DNA of 64,000 bases from Epithemia pelagica. Taxonomy: Eukaryota; Bacillariophyta; Bacillariophyceae; Surirellales; Surirellaceae. The translations under genes and the position numbers were made by a program. Positions 42,634 to 54,200 of this stretch are shown here, one piece after another. Location: NCBI GenBank assembly GCA_946965045.2, contig OX337236.1:1364001-1428000 (forward strand), read 5' to 3'. How positions within the stretch are numbered: the first letter of the stretch is position 1; every line of letters begins with the position of its first letter. The notes under the pieces were generated by a model. That model had not been told where the DNA came from and searched no databases. It saw only the letters and a list, made by a program, of their open reading frames with translations.

Positions 42634-43573
42634 TAGAGGTGGCTCCAGCGGTAAGCGGACGCGCAGCTCCAGCGCTGGAGCTCTAGCGCTGGAGAAACTC
42701 CAGCAGAGATTTTCTGTTGCGAGAAAAGAGCGCTACATTGGTCGCCGTTCGCTGTGACTGTTGCCGGTTGCATGTCATTCATTTGCTCCGCTCTGGTCAT
42801 TGCTGACCCTGTGTCATTCATTTGCTCCACACTGCCTTCCACAATGTCTGATTACAATGATGATGATGACTCATCAAAGCTCTTATATGGATGGCACTTC
42901 GAAGGCCACGCAGAAAAATTAGGTTCTCTCGGATGGATACAACAGGCCACCCATCATTGTATCATACGGAGGAGAGGATATTGATGTAACCCAAAAGTAT
43001 AAAAAGCTGAGACTGAAATTGAAGTTAGTGACACACTAGGAAATATCCTGGAAAATGAAGACAGTGACGGAGAAGAAATGACGAGCTATGCGGGTCATGT
43101 TCCATTTCAAACCATCTGCCATCTTGAAATGGATAGGTTTCGTAGATCCAAGGGACTCAAGTTGTCATATAAAGTCAATGATACAACAAGATTCACGGAT
43201 CCTTTGGCGTCATGGTGGAAGATGAAAGTAAGTGAATTTCCCAACATTTGGCGCCTAGCAAGAAAATTTGCGTTGCCTGCGACTGCTGCCTCTTCTGAAC
43301 GGGCATTCAGTATTGCAGGACTGATCATACCTGCGAAACAAGCATCACTGGACCCTTCCACCGTTACAGATTTACATTTTTTACGTGAGAATTGGGAACA
43401 TGTGTTCTCACCATAAGATAGATACACTAGGAGTAGCTTCTAGCTAAGCATTTTCATTCTGGTAGCATGGGTAGTCTATTCTCCAGCTGGAGGCGCTCAC
43501 CTAGCTCCAGCAGAGACGTCTCCAGCGCTTACCTAGCTCCAGCAGAGATGAGCTGTTGCTGGAGCCACCTCTA
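42634..43573 (+). mobile_element. Non-autonomous hAT transposon, 940 bp, with intact ends
   Basis: Perfect 16-bp terminal inverted repeats are seen: TAGAGGTGGCTCCAGC at 42634-42649 and its complement at 43558-43573. An 8-bp target duplication, CGAAGTAT, flanks the element (42626-42633 and 43574-43581), as expected for hAT elements. Both ends hold clusters of the subterminal word CTCCAGC/GCTGGAG, several as palindromes (CTCCAGCGCTGGAG). Inside is only the C-terminal part of a transposase, so the copy needs a helper. The perfect ends and target duplication suggest a fairly recent insertion. Confidence 0.95.
43078..43416 (+). pseudogene. hAT transposase remnant (C-terminal dimerisation region)
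   Basis: A frame of about 112 codons within the hAT element reads the family dimerisation motif in order: WWKMKVSEFPNIWRLARKF, then LPATAASSERAFSIAG, then LDPSTVTDLHFLREN. The BED finger and the DDE catalytic core are missing. Preceding sequence (from about 42845) retains an acidic start and then degenerates with stops. It should not be catalytically active. Confidence 0.9.
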
Positions 43574-43838
43574 CGAAGTATGTCGTATGAAAACAACTCA
43601 TCCCAGAATCTCGCTGAAGATACAATATCTTTAATAGTAACATTATTGATACTCTCTGGAGAGTTCAAGCCGCGACCGACGGACACGGGTCATTTTAGAA
43701 CGAGGTGCGTTCTTCGTTCTTCCTCTTTTTGGTTCACCTCATCTCCACAACTTCACACCGAAACAACGAACAGACACAAAACAGGACAAGGCCGTTTCCT
43801 CCGAAAAAAGGGCAACAAGAGAGTCCTTGGGTTGTTGG

Positions 43839-43877
<39 letters not shown>

Positions 43878-44091
43878 TGCTTCTGGAGGAGCAGGACCAC
43901 CGCAAGCTAGAGGAATTACCAGTTCTGGGCGTTTCGAAACGGACCAAGTTCGAGCCACGACAACGGGTGGTTTCTCTCATTGGAAGTTGGCTGTTTCTTT
44001 TACTCTGCCGTTTGAGTAATCCACCTCTTTCTTATTTGTTTGCAAACAAAGGATTCCAGAGACCGAAGCATCATCAAGACTTGAGTCAACA
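43574..44091. other. Leader region of the PA200 gene with a CTG tract
   Basis: A CTG trinucleotide tract of eleven units spans about 43839-43875. Depending on frame it would code poly-Leu, poly-Ala or poly-Cys, and frames through it end before or overlap the PA200 start. I treat it as 5' leader or promoter. The left boundary is the target duplication of the hAT element. Confidence 0.6.
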
Positions 44092-47000
44092 ATGGCGGAC
44101 GAGAAGAACCAGAATGATGATGAACACGACAACGACGACCCGGTCTTGATTCCTCATGCCTTTCATTGGAACTTACCGGAACATCATCGAATGAAACAAA
44201 CAAATGACGATCACGATAACAACAATGGCGGCCTTCCGTTCATGACGCATTTTGCCCATGCCAAGGCACGTCTTTTGGTCCAATTGTGTCATTCCATTCA
44301 ACTGTCGCCCGATCTCTTTGAACAAACCGCAACGAGTACCAACGACAGTTCGTCCGACAATGACAACGACAAGACTGCCATGTCGAATCACGAGGAGGAC
44401 GACGATGATGATGATGCAATGGTCATGGACGATGAAGACGAGGACGACGGTGAGGGAGAAGCAGGCGACGCAGTGGCCATGGATGTGGAGGAACGAAAAT
44501 CAGAATCTCTGGCCAATGTCTTGAAAAAATGTTATCGCTTGTCCTCACAGGCATCCGCCTGGGAAGGCTTTAAGTATGGTGGAATTACGCAAGAGGAGTG
44601 GGCCTCCATGATTCTACACATGATCCAATTGGTCACCACCTGCCTCATTCGAAACCCCGATGGAAGGATCCAATTGCTTGCTGAACCCACTGTCGGGTAC
44701 ATTCAACAACAACAACAACAAGAGGAGGAAACCACAAACAAGAACAGCCATGACTCGGAACAACAACCCTTTCAACCCATGTCGTCGGCTGCAGAACTCA
44801 AACAAGATTTGAAACATTCGTTTGCCTTGCCGTCGCCGGCACGAGAGGCCCTTTTGTCCGTTTTGAGTCAGTTCTTGTCCAACAAAGGGCCACTTCGCAG
44901 GGCTTCCAATGCCGCGCTTGTGCCTTTTTCACTCGACAACAATAATGATCCAGACCAACAACCACCACAAGACGACAAAGTGACTACCAATAGCCCTACC
45001 CAGCCATCCAATACAAGGGTTGGTCCTTCGTTTGCTCTCATTTTGCATTGGCAAGTATTGCTGAGATTATTGCTACGAACGGTGCCTTTTCTGGATGAAT
45101 ATGAGTCGGACCCTCTTCCCTTGGATTCCTCCTCACGCATTAGCACTGTCCAAAAACGAACGGTGCAGTTTATTCGTGATGCCCGGCGATTCTTTCCTGC
45201 CGAATCCACGGCTATGCAAGTATGGAATATGGTCCGTACCGATGTTTTGTTTCATTCTCATACCCACGCCTGTTATCGTGGCACCATTTTGCTATACCTA
45301 TTTTTACCCTCCCGAGCACCTCCACAATTTTACCAAACAGTCCTGCCGGATTGGTTCAATGCCTGGACCAATATTGATCGTTGTCCGGAGTACGACTTTT
45401 TGTGGATGGCTCTCTTTTGTCGGGCTCGCAAATATTTAGACAGTGCAACAACAACTACTACTACATCGAGTGAAGGGTCTCACTCTCCTTCATCATCACC
45501 TTCTTCTTCTCCCATGGATTGGTCCTCTGCCTGGTGTTGGATCCGACGACGGTTGTTGACCTTATGTCAATATTGGTGTCTTCTTCCCATTGGAGGGACG
45601 GCGCCGGATAAGTCGTGGATTCAAGCGCCTCATCCACGATCCCGAGCCTGTCCTTCCAAGCTCAAGGCATTGGCCACAGCCGGTTCTTCCTACGAAGAAG
45701 GGATTGATTTTGTGGCCAAAATTGCCAAACTCCTGGTCGCCAGTCTGGGTGGTCGTCGGACCACTGCGAATGGAGAGGTTTCGGAAGGGACGGCCGATAT
45801 TCTACGGTTCTTGACATATGTGGCTCCCTACTTTCATCCCAGTAATTTGGGATCGTGGACATTTACACTAGGAGCCTTTTTGCATTACTTTTGTTACGAA
45901 CTGGCGTGTCGGTTTGGTACAGCAGCCGGAGTGCGGCTCTTGAAACAACGTCACAGAGGAGTCTACAATGCCTTGGCCCAAGCACAACCAGCGCTCGTTT
46001 CACAAGCAGATCACTTGTCACCCCACGAAGTGGTGGTTCTGGTCAATGCCTTGGTTCCACTTTGTCAACAAGCACTCTATTCCAAGAATAGTCATGTCAG
46101 TCGAGCATCGGAAGCGGCCATGCTCTATCTCATTCAAATGGATCCGCGAACAACGGCGCCGGCCTTTTATGATTTTGGAATACGAGCCTTGGATATTGAA
46201 GCGGTGCATTCGGCGCATCAAGCACCGGCGGCCCTTTCGGCCTTGACACGATTGATTCAACCCACGTTGCGACGGGCTCCGACGGTATTGTTGCAGCGAC
46301 TTTCGGATATACTACGATTGACCTTGGCGGGAATTGATAGCAACGATCAAAACAAGACGATTCGGACCCTCATTTTCTATCGAAGTTTGGCCTCCTGGAT
46401 GCCTTTGGGTATTCATTTCAAGGATATCGCTCAAACACGGGTACCCATGTCGGCGCACCAACTGGAACAACTGGGCATTGTACGAACGGAAAGTAATGTG
46501 ATGCAAGTACTGGAACAAGCCATTCAGTCCAAGGAATATCGCGCAGCCCTGGCGGCCTTGCCAGCCAAGTCTTTGTTGTACCACAATGACATTGATGAAT
46601 ACAAAGACGACCCCAGTTCCTCCACCACGATCCGGGCCGATGACTTTTTGTTGGAGGAAATCAAAGATGCAACCGGTGATTGGGTCTTGGAGTTTTTGCC
46701 TCGTATTTTTGAATTGTTGCGTGCTTCGGGAGAACGTGAAAAAACGAGCAAACGTAGCTCGGGTGTGGCATCGCGACATTCCAGTGCCGATGTCAATGCG
46801 GCACGCAATTTTTCACGCGTGTTAAAAGAGTCCTTGTTTCAAGTCTTTGTGGCCATGCAAGGGGAAACCTTTGACTTGGCGGCCATGGCCGTAAAACGCT
46901 TTGTGGAAGAAGAGACCTTACCGGCGGCCGCCAAGGATGTCTCGCTCTTGTGTCAAGCCGTGTGTGCTGCACGAGGGGTACAAGACAATCCTGGATTGGA

Positions 47001-50000
47001 CCTGTTGGTGCCGGTCTTGACGAATGACTTGAAACACGGTTCAACAAAGACGGCCATTTATCGTGTCCGATGCTTGGCGGGATCGGTTCGGTATGCCGGA
47101 TTGTCCATACTGCGGCACAAACAGGTCTTGTCCGAGACACTCCAGTTTTGCTTTGCCTCACAAGACAGGGCCTTGTTCAAAACTGGTTGTAAGTTGATGC
47201 GACATTTGCTTTCGACCTTGACGGAACCGTATCCGCTTGGGATTGATTGCCGGCCTCGAGTGTATTTTGAGGGCAACGACGACAAACAATTGTTGTGTTT
47301 GGGAAAATCGGCCGAGTTGGCCAACGATCCAGTTCAATGGTTTCTTCCCAATGGAGAATGCGTTGAATTTGCCTGGGAAATCTTGAACACCAATGTGTTG
47401 GCACGGTTAGAGGAATTGCGAGCACCCATTTCATCTTCAGCAGAAAAAGGTGACGGTCCGCGCAGCCGCATGTTAAACGGCGCCGATGTTCCGGAAATCC
47501 GTCGTTGTCTGCGGTTGATCCGGTACGCTATTCGGGGTGGAGCTGGTATCCTGGTAGATGAGGAATTGCCCAGAGACAAGACGGATCCAAAAGATATTGT
47601 TCCCCACGAAGCAGCCTGTCACCAAATACTGGCCAAGGCAACGGAGGAAACGCGACAACTAATTTTGTTGGTACGACGGAACCTGTGCTCCTTCCTCGTG
47701 GTGTTAGCCTCCATCGTCGGATCCGATACGCTTCATCCCGGTGGACTCGACGAAATCAAATTGGATGAAAGCTACAGCAAAGCTGTTCCTCTCATTAGTA
47801 GGGATGCCAAAGTGTGCAAGGAGACATGTGACATTGCGTTGCTGTTGTTGACTCGACGGGGTGCCTCCTTTCGGTCTCAGGAAGCAATGACTGTATGGAA
47901 AGCACAAAAACAAGTCTCGAATGATTATACACTGTCCGCTGAGGTGGAAGTTGTGAATGAGGCAATGCAGGCGGCTGGAATGTTCACTCCTCATGTACTC
48001 TTCAAAGATGGAGAGGATGGTGGCAAGAGTATTCCACGGAGAGTTCTCGTGACGCGTTTACAATTATTCCATAATGCCATGATCCGCAGTGCCAGCTTTG
48101 AAGTCCCTAAACGAATGCGGCGTCATGCTACGTCCGAAAGCAACAAAAATGAAAAGCGAGAAATTCTCTTTAAGGCTGGGTCCAACTTGCCCGAAATGCT
48201 CGCCAATCTTGAACAAGTACTTGTCGGCAACAGTCCCCGGCCGCTCGATGGGTACGAAGGAATTTTGGATGGACTGCATGCTCTATGTTGTCACTCCAAT
48301 ACACAAGTCAGGGCATCCGCCATTGGAGTAGTAGACTATGCCCTGACGCGTTTCGGTTGGTTACTGAAGCCAAGAATAGGTCGTCTACTGGGGGCATTGT
48401 CACTCCAGGACAGTGAACAGAATGGAAAGTTTGGAATTCCCTCTTGCGCGTCGCTTACTGAGCAGCTCAACAATCAAGGCAAGAGAAAGCGCTTGTCGGA
48501 GGCCATGAAAGGAGTGTGTTCTATATTAGCACTCCAAAGGACGACCAAGTTCATCTTGGGTTCCCACAAACTTCGCCGAGATCTCATGAAAACTCTTTGT
48601 GAAACCGACCAATTGATTTCACTCATGCCGTCTGAGGAAGTTCAAAAAATGATCCACTATATGCAGAACATATTTTCACCCTTCCGTTCCAAAAATTTCC
48701 GCCTCCCTCGACCCACAAAGCAAGACAAAGAGAATCATGACTCATTGCTCAAGTTGAGTATTGACTTTTTGGCCGAGAGGAAGAAAACTAATGGCGAGGA
48801 TCAACAAGAAGACGGAGCCGAAGGAGGGTCTGCAGTCCATTGGAGGAAATTGTTACAGGCATGTTGGTGTCTTTTGGTTTCGATCGACAAAGAAGATGTG
48901 CTGCTGGGGGGTGAGAACATTCATGCCAGCTGGGACACCTGTGCACGGCTCATCGAGAACGAGCAAGGGCAACCTTTGCAACGGGTGGCACTGGGAGTCC
49001 TGGCGAAACTTTCATTTCTCTCAGATGACTCAGCGGTTGAAACTGCGTTGGGACCCAAGCTGGCGGAAGACTCATTTTGTAAAGCCTTGACTGACGCATT
49101 GGTGTACGACCACAAAGAAGACACGAGTTATGGAGGTGGCCACGAAGCTCAGTGGTCAACTGGAGTTGAAGACATAATACGCGAGTCATCTCGCTTGATC
49201 GCACCTCGGAATTTGTTTCCTTTCCAGAGAACCAACCTTGTTAGCGGATCTTTTAAAACTGCCCATTGTCAGCTGCTTTCACATGTTTTGACTTGTCTTT
49301 CTGAGAGCAAAGCGGAAGTGGTTATCAACAAACTGCTGAGTTTATGCAGAGAGCTGTTTTCGGCCCCACCCAATGAAGACCAAAAGAATCAGCAGGTCAC
49401 ATCGGCGGAAATCTTTGCTGGGATATGTCGTTATTACGTTAAATCGGGACTCATATCTGAGGATTTGTGGAAGAATAAACTCTTGCCTCATTTTGATGAT
49501 GCCATTCAAAAGTTACCTTTCACTCTGACGTCTGCCTATTCTGATGCTCTACGATTCTCGCTTCAATATTGTGATCCGTCTCTTTTCCATCCTTTGATTG
49601 AGTTTAGCGTGGACAAGGTTGCCAAGTCCATCTGGCAGACAACCCGCCGTGACAATGAAGAGGGTATTGCTTCTACAAATGGCTCATCTCATGGCACGGA
49701 TGGTTTCAATTCTCAATCCAAGTGGCTATACTTGACGTCCTCTATTCTGGTGGAGCTCGATATCACTGAAAGCGACAAAGTTGATGGCGAGAAACGTTGG
49801 TATCACAGCGCGTTGACCAGTCAAGTTTTCGTGGTGAACAACCATGTAGCATCTAGCTATCAAAGTTCATGGGACCTGGTCGAGGAAAAGCTAATGCCTC
49901 GTCTGCTCGACGCGCTCGGACATCCCTTTCATAGTTGTCGTGATCACATTGCGCGCTTGCTTTTCCGTGTCTGCAATTGCAACCGCAAAAGAAGCCGAAT

Positions 50001-51069
50001 CGTCGCATCTCGTGCTAATACTCAATCCATTGCTTCAAGTGAATCCACAACTATGGAAATTGATGATCGGGAGGACCCGGGTTCCGCAATTGTCAAAAAG
50101 ATCTCGAGTCTGAATTCGAACGAGGGGCTTTCTTTTCTGGACAAATACAACGCATTAAACACAGCCAGGCGATTCTTGTCGTATTGCCTTCATCTTGGTG
50201 AGGCCAAATTTGAGTTCACGGATTACATCATCCCTGTTCTCCCGACGGTCTTTGAGAGTTTGAAATCAACTGTGGAAGAGAGCATTGCTGATTCTACTGA
50301 AATATCTCAAGAAGATCAGGCGGCGTGGCGAGCTCTCGAGGCTGAAGTGACCAAAGGGTTTCGTTATTCGGTTTCGGAGATTAGTCAAACTACAAGTTCA
50401 CCGCTAAATCTTGGAGATGTGGACAAAATTCTTGGATTTGCCTTGAATGCTACTCGGCATGAAACATGGCAAGTGCGCCAGGCTAGTGCGCATTTCTTGC
50501 GATGTTTTCATGGTGCACACAAATTTCTTCTCACTGATCACCAGAATAAACAAACAATGACCATGGTGGCTGATTTACTGTCGGACGAGCGGCGGGAGGT
50601 GTGTTCAGCTGCCTTGGCCGCTTTGACGGGTTTACTTTCTGGTCTCTCCTCTGAAGAGGTAAAATTAATGGTTGACAAGTACGTCGTCCTAGCTAATCGG
50701 TCCAAGGTGAAACGAAAGAAAGCGGCGACAAATGGGTTATCCTCGACGGTCGACTCCAAGACAGAGCAGGACGAGAAGGAAGCTAAACGGGCAAAGAACC
50801 AGCAAACTTCCGTATATTTCTTGTGTGCTACGATCATGGCTCAGCCATACGAAACACCACCGTACGTCCCGGTTGCATTATCTGCTATATCAAAACATTC
50901 CTTTGAGAAAAGTGCACCATTGTCGGTTCGTGACACCGTCAAACGTTGTTGTGCGGAGTACAAGCGAACGCATATGTCGGACAATTGGGAAGAACACCGA
51001 GGCGCTTTTAGCCAAGAGCAAATGGACGCACTGGAGGATGTGGTGAGCACTCCGCATTACTATGCATAG
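44092..51069 (+). CDS. PSME4: PA200/Blm10-type proteasome activator
   Basis: A very long single exon of 2325 aa. The order is an acidic N-terminus with poly-Asp stretches (about residues 95-125), then HEAT-like helical repeats to the end. The last three residues, YYA, are the HbYX motif by which PA200 and Blm10 dock on the 20S core and open its gate. Conserved pieces of the family include the late segment WQVRQASAHFLRCFHGAH followed by a heptad-rich HEAT repeat and a penultimate CCAEYKRTH region. The family is usually about 1800-2150 aa, so the acidic and Ser-rich inserts add length. It should cap nuclear or cytosolic proteasomes. The start (ACAATGG context) follows the CTG-bearing leader. 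It converges on the Ank-FYVE gene with about 140 bp between the ends. Confidence 0.9.
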   Translation: MADEKNQNDDEHDNDDPVLIPHAFHWNLPEHHRMKQTNDDHDNNNGGLPFMTHFAHAKARLLVQLCHSIQLSPDLFEQTATSTNDSSSDNDNDKTAMSNHEEDDDDDDAMVMDDEDEDDGEGEAGDAVAMDVEERKSESLANVLKKCYRLSSQASAWEGFKYGGITQEEWASMILHMIQLVTTCLIRNPDGRIQLLAEPTVGYIQQQQQQEEETTNKNSHDSEQQPFQPMSSAAELKQDLKHSFALPSPAREALLSVLSQFLSNKGPLRRASNAALVPFSLDNNNDPDQQPPQDDKVTTNSPTQPSNTRVGPSFALILHWQVLLRLLLRTVPFLDEYESDPLPLDSSSRISTVQKRTVQFIRDARRFFPAESTAMQVWNMVRTDVLFHSHTHACYRGTILLYLFLPSRAPPQFYQTVLPDWFNAWTNIDRCPEYDFLWMALFCRARKYLDSATTTTTTSSEGSHSPSSSPSSSPMDWSSAWCWIRRRLLTLCQYWCLLPIGGTAPDKSWIQAPHPRSRACPSKLKALATAGSSYEEGIDFVAKIAKLLVASLGGRRTTANGEVSEGTADILRFLTYVAPYFHPSNLGSWTFTLGAFLHYFCYELACRFGTAAGVRLLKQRHRGVYNALAQAQPALVSQADHLSPHEVVVLVNALVPLCQQALYSKNSHVSRASEAAMLYLIQMDPRTTAPAFYDFGIRALDIEAVHSAHQAPAALSALTRLIQPTLRRAPTVLLQRLSDILRLTLAGIDSNDQNKTIRTLIFYRSLASWMPLGIHFKDIAQTRVPMSAHQLEQLGIVRTESNVMQVLEQAIQSKEYRAALAALPAKSLLYHNDIDEYKDDPSSSTTIRADDFLLEEIKDATGDWVLEFLPRIFELLRASGEREKTSKRSSGVASRHSSADVNAARNFSRVLKESLFQVFVAMQGETFDLAAMAVKRFVEEETLPAAAKDVSLLCQAVCAARGVQDNPGLDLLVPVLTNDLKHGSTKTAIYRVRCLAGSVRYAGLSILRHKQVLSETLQFCFASQDRALFKTGCKLMRHLLSTLTEPYPLGIDCRPRVYFEGNDDKQLLCLGKSAELANDPVQWFLPNGECVEFAWEILNTNVLARLEELRAPISSSAEKGDGPRSRMLNGADVPEIRRCLRLIRYAIRGGAGILVDEELPRDKTDPKDIVPHEAACHQILAKATEETRQLILLVRRNLCSFLVVLASIVGSDTLHPGGLDEIKLDESYSKAVPLISRDAKVCKETCDIALLLLTRRGASFRSQEAMTVWKAQKQVSNDYTLSAEVEVVNEAMQAAGMFTPHVLFKDGEDGGKSIPRRVLVTRLQLFHNAMIRSASFEVPKRMRRHATSESNKNEKREILFKAGSNLPEMLANLEQVLVGNSPRPLDGYEGILDGLHALCCHSNTQVRASAIGVVDYALTRFGWLLKPRIGRLLGALSLQDSEQNGKFGIPSCASLTEQLNNQGKRKRLSEAMKGVCSILALQRTTKFILGSHKLRRDLMKTLCETDQLISLMPSEEVQKMIHYMQNIFSPFRSKNFRLPRPTKQDKENHDSLLKLSIDFLAERKKTNGEDQQEDGAEGGSAVHWRKLLQACWCLLVSIDKEDVLLGGENIHASWDTCARLIENEQGQPLQRVALGVLAKLSFLSDDSAVETALGPKLAEDSFCKALTDALVYDHKEDTSYGGGHEAQWSTGVEDIIRESSRLIAPRNLFPFQRTNLVSGSFKTAHCQLLSHVLTCLSESKAEVVINKLLSLCRELFSAPPNEDQKNQQVTSAEIFAGICRYYVKSGLISEDLWKNKLLPHFDDAIQKLPFTLTSAYSDALRFSLQYCDPSLFHPLIEFSVDKVAKSIWQTTRRDNEEGIASTNGSSHGTDGFNSQSKWLYLTSSILVELDITESDKVDGEKRWYHSALTSQVFVVNNHVASSYQSSWDLVEEKLMPRLLDALGHPFHSCRDHIARLLFRVCNCNRKRSRIVASRANTQSIASSESTTMEIDDREDPGSAIVKKISSLNSNEGLSFLDKYNALNTARRFLSYCLHLGEAKFEFTDYIIPVLPTVFESLKSTVEESIADSTEISQEDQAAWRALEAEVTKGFRYSVSEISQTTSSPLNLGDVDKILGFALNATRHETWQVRQASAHFLRCFHGAHKFLLTDHQNKQTMTMVADLLSDERREVCSAALAALTGLLSGLSSEEVKLMVDKYVVLANRSKVKRKKAATNGLSSTVDSKTEQDEKEAKRAKNQQTSVYFLCATIMAQPYETPPYVPVALSAISKHSFEKSAPLSVRDTVKRCCAEYKRTHMSDNWEEHRGAFSQEQMDALEDVVSTPHYYA

Positions 51070-51210
51070 ATAAATACACTTGAAATAGAAAAGGTATAAA
51101 CCGCTATACTTTTAACGTAAGCGCTTGCTTGAACAACTACAGCCGCATTTAGCAGGGGTACCAATTCTTCCTTAAGTGGATTCTCACAGCTAGAGACCCT
51201 ACCCAAAGTG

Positions 51211-54200
51211 TCACCAGAACAATCCTCGTTCGCTCTGTTTTCGAAGTTCAGAAGCCTGATAACGAGAGTACCGCGCATGTCGTTAGTCCAAAATAAATTC
51301 TGTCGACCGTCACAAAATCTGCAAAAGGGTCTTGTTGATGCACTTACCATTTTTGCAAAATCTTCTGACGCGGACACCATCTGAGCAGATTTATCGCTCA
51401 ACGAAGAAAGTTTGTCCCCACGTTCCAAAAGAGCATTTCGCGTTTCACCCAGGGAGTTCATGAGACCACCCCTACTGTCTGCCGGCTCTTCGTTGTCTTC
51501 AGCAGTAGATCCAAACAACATATTCTTGGCTTGTTCCATCACGTCTCCACCAAACAACGAATCACGATTAGCCTTGTCTTCCGCTTCAAGTCTTTGCCGT
51601 CTGGCAGACGCACGAGACGCTGATCTCGCGGAGTCCATGCCAGAGGCTGAGGATGACGACGATTGTCTTGAAAATGTTCCTTTCGCCCTTTGTCTAGAAG
51701 AAAATGTGGTTGCAGAAGCCTTCGATTCCATTTGTGACGTTGTACGAACAAACTGTCCATCGCTCACTCGATATTCCTTTCCATTCACGAGTACTCTCTT
51801 GGTTGAGCATTCGTCACAGACGTGGCGCCAGGTTACGCGACATCGATGCTTCCGGTTCATGAGGGTACCGAATACTTTCCAACATATTGCACAGGATTTG
51901 TCGCTGCTGCCACCAGGTGCATCCGAATCTTCAATGACAGAAGTTCCCTCATCCAGTAAAAGAGGCGCCCAGCTGGGGTCACACATGGCACTTCCCATTT
52001 CACTGTAGCGAATCTGCGCCTTCTTCAGCCGTTCTTCACCACCAAGGAGATGAAGAATATGATCGTTAGAATCAATCTTTAAATTGGAGCGGTCGACTTC
52101 GGCCGTCAGTCCAGTTGACGTTTCTTGCAACGATTTCTGGGATGACTTTTGCGGAGAGGGCGTTCCAGTTTTACCGTTGTTAACGCCACGCTTCCGCTGT
52201 AATGGGGGAGGTTCCAAGGAAATCCTTGCTCCACCAGTTTGGATGAGAACTTCACATAATTGCGAAAGAACTGCATCCAGTTCTCCATAGGTACATTCAG
52301 GCAAGTCGGGTCCAATCTTTTCCAAAGCGAGAGCAGTAGCAGCAAGGATCTGGATCGGCGCAAAGCCAGCAAACAGTCCCAACAATATTTCTGGATCGTC
52401 ACTATCATCACAGGTGACTTCTTCCAGACGCTCATTGGATTCAAACCCACACTGTAACAGTAATCCAAGGCACTTAACCATGGGATGTTCGCTGGGTTTA
52501 TTCCCGTTCCAAGTGTTTGAGACTCCGACCGTAGCATGAACCACTTTCATGTACAACGATGCCAACAATCGATGAAGAGGATATCCATACAAGGCGGCCA
52601 GCGACTCTCCTTTTCGCGAGCTACCATACTGAGGCATGATATCCATGTTTCCCGTCAAAGGAAATCCAAGCTGAAGAAACTGCAGCAAGACAGCAAGATC
52701 CTCGGGGCGATGCGCCATGGCCAGAACGACAATAGGGTGACGTAAACCAGACCGAGGACCTTCTCTCGTTCCAAAAATGGTACCCTTTTTGGCTTTTAAT
52801 TCATGGATACAAGATTCCAAGTCCTTTGAATTCAGTTTTCCGGACACCAATGCAGTGTAGAGTGGGGTTTGACCCATGGAATTCACGGCATTGACGGATA
52901 CGCCAGGACGACGAGGACGCGATTCCTCAGACAAGAGTGTTTTGAGACCTTTGTAATTACGGTTTCGGGCGCAAATGTGCAAAAGGGAATCCTTGGATAA
53001 AGACGTGGTGTAGTCAAGGCTCGCTCCGTATCGAACGAGAAGAGCAATAGCATCATTCATATTTTGTTGACAGGCATAGTATAGAGGAGGATGACCATTG
53101 TCATCTGTGGCATCAATGATTCGTTCTGGCAAGGTCCGATTCTGAATCGGTTCCCCCATGTCATTAGCATCTCCTTTCTTGTTTGCGTGTTCCCACGTCC
53201 GCAGCAAGGCCTCCTCAAGCGCTTTGGTATTCCCCGACAACACATAGGCATGAAGAGTTCCCAGAATCACTTGATGTCTCAAAGTTGCGTCTTCATGGTT
53301 TCCTACTCCATGAGCTTGACACAAAGCATGGATCAAGGCATTCTCTGTTGACGTGATTTCCATAAAGGCCCCACTATCGGTAAAGGATATTTCCTGCTTT
53401 GATTTTGAGGGAGGTCGAATCTGAACAGCTGACAGACAAATACTGGTATCGGAAGGGGTCATGATTTCAAAACACGACAATTCCCGATCATGTTGAATTT
53501 TTTCAATAACTTGGGAGGCATAGTTGGTCGTCACAGGCGACAGGCGTATTTTACAAGTGGTCAAATCCACGACACTTTCGGCAATCCAATAATGTTGTAG
53601 AATCTGTTGAACTGGATCTTGATGCGAGTTGTTGTTATTGCTCTGATCTACCGATGAGTAGTCCACAGCAGTATAGTTGGACAGTTCATCGAGATCCTGA
53701 GCTCTCCGTAGAACCAAGAGTATTTGCGGATGTTCGTACAAGACAAGTAACCGAGCGGGAAAGGTGATACGGACAGGTGATTTCCACATGATAATGGTGG
53801 TTTGTTCCTTGACGCGTCGAAAGACAACTCGAGAAAAGACAACTTTGCGGCTTCCAGAGAGCGACATCCATCGTAAATTGTCCCAAACACCAGCACCGCC
53901 AAGTGAAGAAGACGCCTCTTGCGAAGGTGGAGCAAAGAGAATTTCGGAAGCCGTACCAATATGCATTTCTTCAACCATTCGAAGTCGTTCTTGTTCCTCA
54001 CTACTTACTGCAAACGCCTCATCAGTTGCGACACCAGTGGCTCCTGGTGTCTCTTCAGCAGGGGTGGTAGTCTCTACTCCATTTTCACTAGTACCATCCA
54101 TGGATTTAGATGCAGTGCACGTTGCTGGTGGATCGACACTGGTGTCTAGTTTGTCTTCCACTGAATCCTGGACTGACACGCTCTTCTGTGTCTTTGGAGA

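Noticed and set aside
43705-44019. Poly-Ala protein from the CTG tract as an extra N-terminus for PA200
   Set aside because: The frame stops before the PA200 start and no intron would join them; a start at 44092 has good context.
51060-51347. Read-through C-terminus of the Ank-FYVE protein
   Set aside because: It destroys the SNARE-like heptads, overlaps the end of PA200, and clear splice sites offer a better ending.
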